Both the position numbers and the translations under genes were made by a program. The notes below the pieces were generated by a model. It saw only the letters and a program-made list of their open reading frames with translations. It made no database searches and was not told where the DNA came from. Below, piece after piece: positions 37,931-46,527 of a stretch of DNA of 64,000 nucleotides. Numbering within the stretch: the stretch's first letter is position 1; every line of letters starts with the position of its first letter. This DNA comes from Sphingobium herbicidovorans (lineage in GTDB: Bacteria > Pseudomonadota > Alphaproteobacteria > Sphingomonadales > Sphingomonadaceae): the NCBI RefSeq assembly GCF_002080435.1, contig NZ_CP020538.1:62001-126000 (forward strand). Direction: 5' to 3'.

Positions 37931-38895
37931 AGCCGCTGCATCCTTCCGACGAAGAGCCGTATGAAGTCGATCCATTTGTCGCAGATGCGACGATAGGTAG
38001 TGTCGGGAAGGACGATCTGCATCAGTACCGCTGCCGCCAGCCTCGGCCCATAAGCACCGTGCAGCAATGCTGCGAGATAATAGCGCATCGCCCGGCTGCG
38101 GCTGGTCGGCCAGATACTCTTTGCTGCATGCCAGCCCATATAGCCGGAGAATGCGCGGGCTGAGATATGGGGACGCAGGTCGGCCAGCCACGCCAGACTG
38201 CCGATATTGCCGCGTACCTGCGATAGCCGGTCCTCTGCCTTTCTGTCCGCCCAGATCGTGCCCGGTCTGTCTGCCATTACGAACCGGGCGCCTGCCAGCG
38301 AAAGGCGTAGAGCAAAATCGGTATCGTCGCCGAACTTCACATCCTCTCGGTAGCGCACCTTTTCGGCGAGCGAACGGCGAAGCGCCACGCTGCTGGTCTG
38401 GATGAATCCGCGGTCGCACATCAGGTAGCGGTCTACCCGCTCGTTACTCGCGATCGCTCGGGGCGGTTTGAGGAAACGGCGCCCGCCGCCGCGATCTGCC
38501 AGCACCTGTGCATAGGCGACAATATCCTCGCCTTTCTCCAGCAAGGGTAAGAGGTCGGCGAGATGATGTGGAAGGAAACGATCGTCGCAATCGAGAAAGG
38601 CGACGTAAAGTCCGCGTGCGTGATCGACTCCCGCGTTGCGAGCGGCTGAAGCGCCCCGATTTTGCTGCACGATAATGATAAGGCGCGGATCCTTGATCGC
38701 ACCCAAGGCGATTTCTGTGCCGTCGGTCGAACCGTCGATGACGACGATTACCTCTATGACCGCGATGCTTTGTTCCAACGCGGAAAGAACGGCTGCCATC
38801 ACGGCTTCGCGTCGCTGATAAGTGGGGATTATGATGGAAAAGATGGGCTGCGCTACAGCCGCCTGCAGCCGGGATGGAGGTTGCCAGGCGCTCAT
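37927..38895 (-). CDS. Family 2 glycosyltransferase
   Basis: 322 aa with FSIIIPTYQRREAVMAAVLSAL, VVIDGSTDGTE, RGASAARNAGVDHARGLYVAFLDCDDRF and a C-terminal helix region. The ATG at 38895 shares a base with the previous stop (TGATG). It is a close relative of the next GT2, possibly a duplicate: both read ASAARN/GGAARN, FLDcDD, FIQTSS/FMQTST. Confidence 0.92.
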   Translation of the reverse strand: MSAWQPPSRLQAAVAQPIFSIIIPTYQRREAVMAAVLSALEQSIAVIEVIVVIDGSTDGTEIALGAIKDPRLIIIVQQNRGASAARNAGVDHARGLYVAFLDCDDRFLPHHLADLLPLLEKGEDIVAYAQVLADRGGGRRFLKPPRAIASNERVDRYLMCDRGFIQTSSVALRRSLAEKVRYREDVKFGDDTDFALRLSLAGARFVMADRPGTIWADRKAEDRLSQVRGNIGSLAWLADLRPHISARAFSGYMGWHAAKSIWPTSRSRAMRYYLAALLHGAYGPRLAAAVLMQIVLPDTTYRRICDKWIDFIRLFVGRMQRL

Positions 38896-39839
38896 CACGA
38901 CCGCGCCCCGCCATGGACGGGATCGCCCTTGCCGAAGCGCAGGACGAAGCCGTTGACAAGTGATCGATAAAGCCGCTTGGGAAGGTAGGATCGCAAGACC
39001 TGTCGGGCGACCACCTTGGGGGGGACGCCGCCCGCAAATAGTCCCACTGCCAGATCCCGAAATGCGATCACCGGGCGGATGGGCGCCATATGATAGGCCA
39101 GCACCGTAGCGCGATAACCTCGCCGCGCTCGTTCCGTGAGCATGTGGCCGCAACGGTCGAGCCAATCGAGCGAAGTTTCATAGCCGCGCACATAGGAAGT
39201 GCGTCCCGCCTCGGTCGCATCGAGCCAGACCGTCAACGGCTGTTCGATCATGCGAAACCGTGCTCCTGCGCTTTGCAGCCGGACGCAGAAATCAAGATCC
39301 TGCCCTTTTTTCAGCGCCGGATCGAAGAGCACCTTACGGGCCAGATCGCTAGGCACGACCATGGTGGATGTCTGCATGAACTGATTGGCGCAGAAGAGAT
39401 ATTCGCCGACGTCTTCACCGTCGCGAATACCGCGATCGGGCCTGATCCAGTAACGATCAACACCTCGATCCACCTTCATCCGGGAATATAGCACCGTCCG
39501 CCCGTCGTCCTTTTCCAGCGCCTTGACCATGGTGGACAGTTTCCCCGGCAGGAACAGGTCGTCGGAATCCAGGAAAGCGATGTGTAGTCCGCGCGATGCT
39601 TCGATCCCGCGATTGCGCGCAGCGCCGCCACCCGCATTGTGCTGTCGGATGTAGCGTACCCGGGGGTCGCCGATTACCTTGATCACGGACTCCGGGTCGT
39701 CACGTGATCCGTCATCAACGACTATGATCTCGAAATCCTGCCAATCTTGTGCCTGCACCGACTGGATCGTATCGGTTAGGATCTCTGCGCGATTGTACAG
39801 CGGAATGACAACGGAGAAGAAGGGGGCTGCATCTGTCAT
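38895..39839 (-). CDS. Family 2 glycosyltransferase
   Basis: 314 aa with FFSVVIPLYNRAEILTDTIQSVQAQ, IIVVDDGSRDDPES and GGGAARNRGIEASRGLHIAFLDSDDLFLPG. It is very similar in order and motifs to the gene at 37927-38895. It probably adds a sugar to the lipid-linked EPS repeat at the inner membrane. Confidence 0.92.
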   Translation of the reverse strand: MTDAAPFFSVVIPLYNRAEILTDTIQSVQAQDWQDFEIIVVDDGSRDDPESVIKVIGDPRVRYIRQHNAGGGAARNRGIEASRGLHIAFLDSDDLFLPGKLSTMVKALEKDDGRTVLYSRMKVDRGVDRYWIRPDRGIRDGEDVGEYLFCANQFMQTSTMVVPSDLARKVLFDPALKKGQDLDFCVRLQSAGARFRMIEQPLTVWLDATEAGRTSYVRGYETSLDWLDRCGHMLTERARRGYRATVLAYHMAPIRPVIAFRDLAVGLFAGGVPPKVVARQVLRSYLPKRLYRSLVNGFVLRFGKGDPVHGGARS

Positions 39840-40765
39840 GCGCCATGCACCTTTCGATATTCTTCATAATGAAATCCGGCGATGCCGGCGATTTTGCCGA
39901 CAGCGCGGTATAGCTTGCCGAGCCGCACGACCCGCTTGCCTCGGTCCAGCGTTGCCACCGCGCCCAGGGTGCCCACGAGGACGCCGACCGCAATGCGGGG
40001 CGCTTCACTCAGCAATGTAAGTAGCCGCCCCTTGTGATACCGCTCCACCATCATGTCGGTCATGCCGAGACGATAGCCACGCATGAGCAGCCATTTGGCG
40101 GTTACGCGACTAGCCGGGATGAGTTCCGTCACCAGTGCATCCTCAGCCCAAGCGAAACGAAAACCCTGGCGGGCCATTCGCGTGAACAGTTGCTTGTCGG
40201 AGCCGCCGGTCAGCGCCATTCGCTCATCGAAGGGGCTCTGGCCCATCGCGCGCAACGCATTGGCGGAAATCAGCACATTGGCGGTGCTGTCGATGAGCTT
40301 TACCGGCCCTGACATGCCGCGTCGCTTGGCTTGCAGCAGCGGATGCCGCGCGGCCCAGGGGGCAAGATGGCTGTCCATCTCGCGCGCCACCGCGCCACCC
40401 ACCACGTCAGCGTCCCACCGTTCTGCTGCACCGACCAGAGCGTCAATCCATGCTGGTGATGCTGCTTCGTCATCGTCAAGCATGGCAACATGCGTGACGC
40501 CAGGCGTCGCGACAGCTTTAGCCACCAGCGCGTTGCGCACCAGCGGTATGCCGCGTTCCGCCACCAGCAAAGCCTTCACCGGCCAGCGATAGCCCTGTGA
40601 GGCCATGCGCTCGACCACCGCCATACCTTCGCGCCGTCCCGCGTCATTATCGGCGACCAGAACCTCAATGTTATGGGCCGTATTTTGCATGGCGATGGAT
40701 TCCAGCGTGCGCTGCAACCCCAGCGGTCGATTGCATGTGGCGACGCAGATTATGATCCTAGCCAT
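39836..40765 (-). CDS. Family 2 glycosyltransferase
   Basis: 309 aa with IIICVATCNRPLGLQRTLESIAMQ, VADNDAGRREGMAVVERM, AMLDDDEAASPAWIDALV and GGSDKQLFTRMARQGFRFAW. It resembles the last GT2 of the operon. The ATG at 40765 overlaps the Wzy gene by 8 bases. Confidence 0.91.
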   Translation of the reverse strand: MARIIICVATCNRPLGLQRTLESIAMQNTAHNIEVLVADNDAGRREGMAVVERMASQGYRWPVKALLVAERGIPLVRNALVAKAVATPGVTHVAMLDDDEAASPAWIDALVGAAERWDADVVGGAVAREMDSHLAPWAARHPLLQAKRRGMSGPVKLIDSTANVLISANALRAMGQSPFDERMALTGGSDKQLFTRMARQGFRFAWAEDALVTELIPASRVTAKWLLMRGYRLGMTDMMVERYHKGRLLTLLSEAPRIAVGVLVGTLGAVATLDRGKRVVRLGKLYRAVGKIAGIAGFHYEEYRKVHGA

Positions 40766-42131
40766 GAGCCGTCTCCGCTGAAGAAATTTGTCGCCGTTGC
40801 CATTGTGGGCGCGGCTTGGCCTTGAAGGTTGCATGCGCCGTTGCGATGGCTGCGAGGAAGATCACCCAGACCTGCCGGTCTTTGTCGAAGAAGCTGGTTT
40901 CCAGCAGGTTCTGGTACATGACGAACACCCAGACTGCGAAGGCTGGCACCATCAGATGCTGGTTCTGCTTGGTGGAGCCGGTCAGGAACCAATAGGCTGG
41001 CAGAGCCAAAAAGCTGACCAGCAGCATGATCAGTCCCAGTGGTCCGGTCGTTACGAGGATTTCCAGATATCCATCATGCGAGTGGGCTGTAAGCATCTGA
41101 AACTGCTGGTTTAAATAGTCATGGGCGGGGGAATTTGTGCCGACCTGCCAAAAACCGCCGAAGCCAGCGCCCAGATAGGGATGATCCGCCAGATAATCGA
41201 ATACCACCTGCCAGATCGAGACACGCCCGGTAAAACTGGTCGGATCGGCGAAAAGCCGCTCGATTGTCGGTTGATACGCAATATAGAGCGCCAGGAACCC
41301 CACCATGCCAAAGCCCAGCATCATGAGCAGGATCGCCCGCTTTTGCGTGCTGTCGCTGAGCGCCCGGTAGATGTTGCTGATCATGAGCATACCGATGCAC
41401 AGCGCCAGCGACGTTTTGCTCTTCGTACCGACTACGAACAGGAAAGCCATGAGAGCAAACAGCGCATAATACCATTTGCGCCGGTCTATCCACGCATTGC
41501 CGCAAACGATGAAGCACAATGCCATCACCGCTCCCGCAATATTCTTGTGGAAGAAAAAGCCTCTCCATGCGCCGATGAGCGCCTTGTCGCTCTCGGTAGG
41601 CGGATGCACCGCCGCAGGGGTCAGCGGCATGGATATCCAACAAATAATCAGCGACGTGATCAACGCCCACCGCAGGGCGGTGAACAACCTTTCCGGCCCC
41701 ATCAGCGCCAGCGCGCAGAATGTGATGTAGATCACGATAAATTGTTGCATCACACGTTTGAAGGATACGAAGGGATCCACGCCCCAACTGCATGTGATCA
41801 GAAACCAGACGAGCATGATCGCCAGCGGCCAGAAGGTGAAACGGTATTTCAGCGGATGCTGCCGCAGCATCTGCACCGCCGTCAGCAGCAAGGCAAAGCC
41901 GATGAACAAGGCCTGCTTGAAAAGGTCCGATCCGTCGTTATCCGCCGCCATCGCCACCAGTTCGTCCTGCGTGCGCGACGCGAAGGGCTGCTGGCCGATG
42001 AATACCATCATCAGGAACACGAAGTAGAAGATCTGCGCGACCACCACTATGCGGCTGTCCTGCTCCGCAACCGATGAACCGGGCAGGGCGGGGGAGGGCA
42101 CATTGCCGATGCGATGCCAGGTGGAGGCCAT
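40758..42131 (-). CDS. O-antigen ligase/polymerase family membrane protein (Wzy-like)
   Basis: 457-aa polytopic protein with about ten membrane helices. The conserved O-antigen ligase region is LADHPYLGAGFGGFWQVG...AHSHDGYLEILVTTGPLGL. It probably polymerises the EPS repeats in the periplasm. The start at 42131 overlaps the Wzx stop (TGATG). Confidence 0.88.
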   Translation of the reverse strand: MASTWHRIGNVPSPALPGSSVAEQDSRIVVVAQIFYFVFLMMVFIGQQPFASRTQDELVAMAADNDGSDLFKQALFIGFALLLTAVQMLRQHPLKYRFTFWPLAIMLVWFLITCSWGVDPFVSFKRVMQQFIVIYITFCALALMGPERLFTALRWALITSLIICWISMPLTPAAVHPPTESDKALIGAWRGFFFHKNIAGAVMALCFIVCGNAWIDRRKWYYALFALMAFLFVVGTKSKTSLALCIGMLMISNIYRALSDSTQKRAILLMMLGFGMVGFLALYIAYQPTIERLFADPTSFTGRVSIWQVVFDYLADHPYLGAGFGGFWQVGTNSPAHDYLNQQFQMLTAHSHDGYLEILVTTGPLGLIMLLVSFLALPAYWFLTGSTKQNQHLMVPAFAVWVFVMYQNLLETSFFDKDRQVWVIFLAAIATAHATFKAKPRPQWQRRQISSAETAHG

Positions 42132-43474
42132 CAGCCCGTCACTCCGTGCTGGGCGCGCCATTTCCGGTCGATCTGCCATATGCCCAGCATCATCACTAAC
42201 TGCGACAGTACGACGCCCGCGATGGAAAAAATCGGGGCCACGGCCAGCGTCAGCAGGGTCACCGCCATGAGTCCCACACCACAACTGCGCAGGCTTTGGT
42301 TTGCAAGCGGCCTGAACGCTTTGCGCGCCTGCGTCATGACGCTCATGGGCGTCTGGACACATTGGACGAGAGAAAGCAGGGCGCAAAGCCCGACGGCAAT
42401 CGCCACCAGTTCATGGTCGAGTGTGGGCTTCAGGATCAGCTGCGGAAAACCGAAGAGCACTACCGCCGCGACGCCACAGGTCGCCGCCCAAAGAAGAACG
42501 AGTGCGGCCATGAAGATGCGTTCCGACTTGATCGCGCCGGCATGATCGCCGCTGGCCACTGCGCGGGTCATGCGCGGCCGTTCAAGTTGGGTGAGCGCAG
42601 TGATACACACATTCACCGGCCGGAAGAATAGCATCCCTACCGCCACCGGCGCAAAGGCCGTTGGCCCGGCGAGCAAAGTAACGATATAGCTGTGCGAGTT
42701 GGAGGTCGCTTCAGTTGATAATACGCCCACCAGCGTCCAGGCGGATTGCTCCCGCCACACTGGCCGGTAGCCGCTCAAGGCGCGGCCCGGCCCCATCGCG
42801 ATATGTCGCCGCAGATAATCGAGGCCGAAGGGCGTAAGGCCCACAATGTTAGCCGCAACGAGCATGGCGCCGATGCTGGCGAGATCAGCTCCGGTGCGCG
42901 TTGCAATCAGCAATCCGGCAACGATCGTCCCCGCATAGGCAAGGTCTGATCGTGCCGCGCGGGCGGGTGCGTGATGCGCATAGGCATTGGACCGCCCGAA
43001 CCAGCGCACGAGGGACAGGGTCCCCGCCAGCCCGAATATCGCCGCTGCTGATGGCGACGCCGTGGCCGACGCTATCCCTGCGCAGAGCAATCCCTGGCTG
43101 AGCGCCAGCAACAGGTTTATCGGAAAGAAGAAGTCGAACGATTTGCCATCGGCATCGTCGCCCTGATTGACCGCGATCGTATAGGGCGTGGATACCAGCG
43201 CGTTCGACAGGCCGTAGCCGAACTGGATGATCACCAGCAGAAAGGCCAGGATGCCGATCGCAGCAGTGTTGAGCTGGTGGATCGAAAACAGCTGTACGCC
43301 AAGATGACTGACCGACACGATTGCGGACGACAGGCTGGCCACGCCGAAACGGCCCAACAAGGCGCCAAGCCCCTTTCGCTGCGCGGGGGGAGGAGAGGCA
43401 TGCTCAACGCTCGTCCCTCTCTGCTGCGGGAAGGGGGCGGGAAGGGCTTCAGGCTCGGCCCGTCCTTCAGCCAT
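42131..43474 (-). CDS. Polysaccharide flippase (Wzx-like, MATE/MVF superfamily)
   Basis: 447-aa membrane protein with about twelve hydrophobic segments. The hydrophilic N-terminus (about 35 aa) is Pro-rich. It probably flips the lipid-linked repeat unit. It lies between WecG-like and Wzy-like genes, as expected for a Wzx/Wzy pathway. Sequence motifs are weak; the call rests on topology and place. Confidence 0.82.
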   Translation of the reverse strand: MAEGRAEPEALPAPFPQQRGTSVEHASPPPAQRKGLGALLGRFGVASLSSAIVSVSHLGVQLFSIHQLNTAAIGILAFLLVIIQFGYGLSNALVSTPYTIAVNQGDDADGKSFDFFFPINLLLALSQGLLCAGIASATASPSAAAIFGLAGTLSLVRWFGRSNAYAHHAPARAARSDLAYAGTIVAGLLIATRTGADLASIGAMLVAANIVGLTPFGLDYLRRHIAMGPGRALSGYRPVWREQSAWTLVGVLSTEATSNSHSYIVTLLAGPTAFAPVAVGMLFFRPVNVCITALTQLERPRMTRAVASGDHAGAIKSERIFMAALVLLWAATCGVAAVVLFGFPQLILKPTLDHELVAIAVGLCALLSLVQCVQTPMSVMTQARKAFRPLANQSLRSCGVGLMAVTLLTLAVAPIFSIAGVVLSQLVMMLGIWQIDRKWRAQHGVTG

Positions 43475-44267
43475 GGCGATGTTTCCAGATCAGCCACAGG
43501 GCATGCGGATTGGTCGTGATATAGCGCCAAGCGAGTTGTCTGGGACGCGTCACCATCCGGTGAAGCCATTCCAGGCCGGATTTCTGCATCCACATAGGCG
43601 CGCGGGGATAGTCCCCGGTCACATAATTATAGAGCCCGCCGCAGGTCACTATCCAACCGGCGTTTATCCTGTCCCTGTTGCGGACGCAGAATGCCTGCTC
43701 GCGCGGCTTGCCCGTGCCGACCCAAAGCACATCCGGGGCTGTCGCATTGATCTCTTCGATCACGGCATCCTCATCTTCGCGCGACCAGAAGCCGTTGCGC
43801 CGACCGGCCAATTCCAGCCCCGGCGCTGCTTCGAGGATCCGGTGCGCGCACTCCGCGTTCACTTTCTCCTCCCCGCCCAGCAAATAGTAGCGCACGCCTT
43901 GCTTCGCCGCGGGAACCAGACTGTCGATGAACATGTCGGTGGTGCTGGATCGATCCGCGATGGGTGTCTTGCCGAACCAGCGCGACGCTATGACGATGAT
44001 CTGTCCATCGGCATGGATCAGGTCCGCCTGGGCGAGGTCTGCCCGGAACTGCGCGTCGCTGGCGTTCATGGACAGTCCTTGGCCGTTGCAGTCGAATACG
44101 AGCAAAGGCGGCTGCTTTTGCATCCGGCGCAGGGGTGCATCCCGGACCATCTTGTTGATAAGCGCGTCGAGTGAGAGGGTGGAGACCGGCACGCCGCCAA
44201 CCATCACCTTCTTTTCCGGTCCTTCTGCAGAAGGGAAGGGCTGGCGCAGAGCCCGTTCGGCACTCAT
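43467..44267 (-). CDS. WecG/TagA/CpsF family glycosyltransferase
   Basis: 266 aa. Characteristic blocks are LIHADGQIIVIASRWFG, VRYYLLGGEEKVNAECAHRI, PDVLWVGTGKPREQAF and the C-terminal PRAPMWMQKSGLEWLHRMVTRPRQLAWRY. This family adds a sugar such as ManNAcA or glucuronate to an undecaprenyl-linked intermediate. Confidence 0.92.
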   Translation of the reverse strand: MSAERALRQPFPSAEGPEKKVMVGGVPVSTLSLDALINKMVRDAPLRRMQKQPPLLVFDCNGQGLSMNASDAQFRADLAQADLIHADGQIIVIASRWFGKTPIADRSSTTDMFIDSLVPAAKQGVRYYLLGGEEKVNAECAHRILEAAPGLELAGRRNGFWSREDEDAVIEEINATAPDVLWVGTGKPREQAFCVRNRDRINAGWIVTCGGLYNYVTGDYPRAPMWMQKSGLEWLHRMVTRPRQLAWRYITTNPHALWLIWKHRHG

Positions 44268-45172
44268 GCAATCACCGTCCCGGCGATCGGCACACCCTGC
44301 CTGTCGAGATCGTCGATGACGCGGCGCATGTCGGCGATGGCAGTTTCACCGCGCCTGGCGACGATGGCGACGGCGTCGAATCCGGTCAATATACTCCCGA
44401 ACGGCGTCTGTTCTCCCTTGCCTTCGGCCAGGTAGAACAGCATCGACGTTTCCCGCAGGCCCCAGCCATTGGCGGTGTCCGCAAGCGGACCGCGCGTGAT
44501 CATGCTCGAGGCGCTGCCCGATGCGCGGCCAGCGGTCATCAGCCACAATCCTTCGATTGCCGTCTTTGACGCGGGCAGCAAAGCCGCGCTGCCCATTAGC
44601 TGCTCGGCAAGCCCTGTCTTGTTCGCAACCCGGAAAAGCCGGTCCAGCGAGGGGTTTACCATGTCCACATCGACAAGCATCGTCTGCCCGTCCATCTGCG
44701 CTAGCACCACCGCAAGGTTTGCTGCGATGACGGCCGCTTCGTCGCCTGCGCCAACCGAGAGCACCGCGAGTCTCAGAGATGAAGGATCCCCGCCGGCAGC
44801 CGCTGCCTTCATCTTGGCACGGATTGTCCTGATCTTGGCGGCGTAGGGGCTCGCTGGATCGAAGGCTGCGACGACCTGCGGATCTATCCGCTGGTCGCCT
44901 GCGGGCAACAGCGAAAATCCGCCCGCCAGCGCAGCCAGCAAACCGGCTGCTTCGCTATCCAGCATTCCCAGATCGACCGCCGCATCAGGAAATGGCAGGC
45001 CCTGAGTCCGGGCATGCACATCGACGCGGGCCACATCCGATTCGGCCAGGAAACCATGACCGACCGCCAGCTTGGCAAAGCCTTGATTGTCGCGCGTGCG
45101 GGGACGCAATGCTGCGGTCCCACCGCCTGGCATCAACTGGGGCGGGGCGCCTGCTGTGGAACGCAGTCTCAT
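44264..45172 (-). CDS. Bacterial tyrosine kinase-like protein lacking Walker A (CpsD/Wzc-C homolog)
   Basis: 302 aa. The second half follows the BY-kinase/ParA fold: LRLAVLSVGAGDEAAVIAANLAVVLAQMDGQTMLVDVDMVNPSLDRLF. The usual GEGKST P-loop is replaced by GAGDEAA, so no GK[ST] is present. The Walker A' Asp (VDVDM) is partly kept. The C-terminal tyrosine cluster is also absent. It is likely a catalytically dead partner of the adjacent GumC-type protein, or a regulator. Coupled to both neighbours by ATGA overlaps. Confidence 0.75.
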   Translation of the reverse strand: MRLRSTAGAPPQLMPGGGTAALRPRTRDNQGFAKLAVGHGFLAESDVARVDVHARTQGLPFPDAAVDLGMLDSEAAGLLAALAGGFSLLPAGDQRIDPQVVAAFDPASPYAAKIRTIRAKMKAAAAGGDPSSLRLAVLSVGAGDEAAVIAANLAVVLAQMDGQTMLVDVDMVNPSLDRLFRVANKTGLAEQLMGSAALLPASKTAIEGLWLMTAGRASGSASSMITRGPLADTANGWGLRETSMLFYLAEGKGEQTPFGSILTGFDAVAIVARRGETAIADMRRVIDDLDRQGVPIAGTVIA

Positions 45173-46527
45173 GCGGCCTCCTGCTGTTTGAAGAACCAGA
45201 CGCCGCGGGTGGGCGCCGGCATCAATTCGGTGATGACTTCGACTTCGGTTGCCCGGGCGACGCCAGCGGCGGAACGAACGCGCGGCTTCAGAATCTCGGT
45301 GATGATGACAGCCGCCACGCCGCCCATAAGGCCAAGCGCCACGCCAGCGACGAGCCAGAGCATCAGGTTCGGCTTTGCGGGAAACAGAGGGACAGCCGCC
45401 TCGTCCAGCAGGCTCGCATTGGGCTGCGAGATCTGACTTTTGAGCGTCGCTTCGTTAAAGCGTTGGCGGACTGTGTCATAGGTCTGTCGCGCGGCATCGA
45501 CGTCACGCTGAAGCACCATAAGTTGGTCCTGCACATCCGACATGCGGATCATCCGATCCTCCTGCCCGGCCATGTTGGATTTCAGGTCGCCCTCGCGGCG
45601 ATTGGCGGCAACGCTGTTAGCGCTGACCGCGCCTGCCTGGCTCGACCGTGCGGCCGCGAGCTTCGACTGGAGTTCCGACAGCTGAGCATTGGCGGCGGCC
45701 ATGTTGGGATGGTTCGGCCCGAGCGTCTTCGATAGTTCGGAAACCCGGCCTGATTGCGTGGCCACCTGTTCCTGCAGGTTCTGCACGATCAGCGACCCTT
45801 CGATGTCCGACACCGCGCCCGCGCCGGCTTTCGACCGCGCCGCTGCGGCTTCGGCCTGCGCCTGTGTAAGCTGATAGGACATGTTTTTCAGCTTTTCGGC
45901 TTCCAGGTCCATCCGGTTGATGCCGATGATGTCGTGTGCCCGTTGGAAATCCGACAGCCGCCGTTGCGCCATTTCATAACGCTGCCGCACGTCCTGCGTC
46001 TGCTCGTCAAACCACTTGGCTGAACCACGAGCCGGTGAGGCGCGTAATTCCACCTGTTCGCGCATGTAGATTTGTGCGGCGAGGTTGGCGACCTTCGCGG
46101 CCGTGGCAGGATCAGCATCGAGATATTGGAGCTGCAGTACATTGCTCTGCCGACCGCTGGTCACCGTAAGGTTCGCGCGCACCCGATCTGCCGCTTGCTG
46201 CAGCCGCGCTGCGGCCGGGACATCCTTGGGCAAGGCATCTACGAAGCCAGCTTCCTTCGCCACGGCGTTGATTACCTTGGCAGAGCGGATGACGTCGGTC
46301 TGCGTGCCCAGGATGCTGTCGACTTCGACGCGCGCTCCCTGATTCGCGTTGGAATCGGTCGGGTCCGTCTGTGACAGGTCCAGCAGCAACGAAGACGTTG
46401 CCAAATATTGGCGTGGCTGCATGAAGGCAATTATGGCGATGATCAGGAACAATGCGCCGCCCAGCATCGCAGCAGTCCGCCAACGCGCCTGAACCGCCGA
46501 CAGAAGGTCTATGGGATTCATGGTCAT
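45169..46527 (-). CDS. Polysaccharide co-polymerase / chain length determinant (Wzc N-terminal, GumC-like)
   Basis: 452 aa inner-membrane protein with helices near both ends (AAMLGGALFLIIAIIAFM and LMLWLVAGVALGLMGGVAAVII). A long periplasmic coiled coil lies between them, with the GNVR-type region RFNEATLKSQISQPNASLLDEAAVPLFPAKPN. It has no kinase domain; a separate kinase-like protein follows. It probably sets chain length and links Wzy to Wza. Confidence 0.92.
   Translation of the reverse strand: MTMNPIDLLSAVQARWRTAAMLGGALFLIIAIIAFMQPRQYLATSSLLLDLSQTDPTDSNANQGARVEVDSILGTQTDVIRSAKVINAVAKEAGFVDALPKDVPAAARLQQAADRVRANLTVTSGRQSNVLQLQYLDADPATAAKVANLAAQIYMREQVELRASPARGSAKWFDEQTQDVRQRYEMAQRRLSDFQRAHDIIGINRMDLEAEKLKNMSYQLTQAQAEAAAARSKAGAGAVSDIEGSLIVQNLQEQVATQSGRVSELSKTLGPNHPNMAAANAQLSELQSKLAAARSSQAGAVSANSVAANRREGDLKSNMAGQEDRMIRMSDVQDQLMVLQRDVDAARQTYDTVRQRFNEATLKSQISQPNASLLDEAAVPLFPAKPNLMLWLVAGVALGLMGGVAAVIITEILKPRVRSAAGVARATEVEVITELMPAPTRGVWFFKQQEAA

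Noticed and set aside
36803-38419. N-terminal extension of the GH10 ORF to 538 aa
   Set aside because: The extra 163 residues lie antisense-like across the neighbouring GT2 gene in another frame; the signal-peptide start at 37930 with ATGA overlap is far more likely.
41121-42077. 318-aa + strand ORF opposite the Wzy-like gene
   Set aside because: His/Gln/Arg-rich product typical of the reverse strand of a membrane-protein gene.
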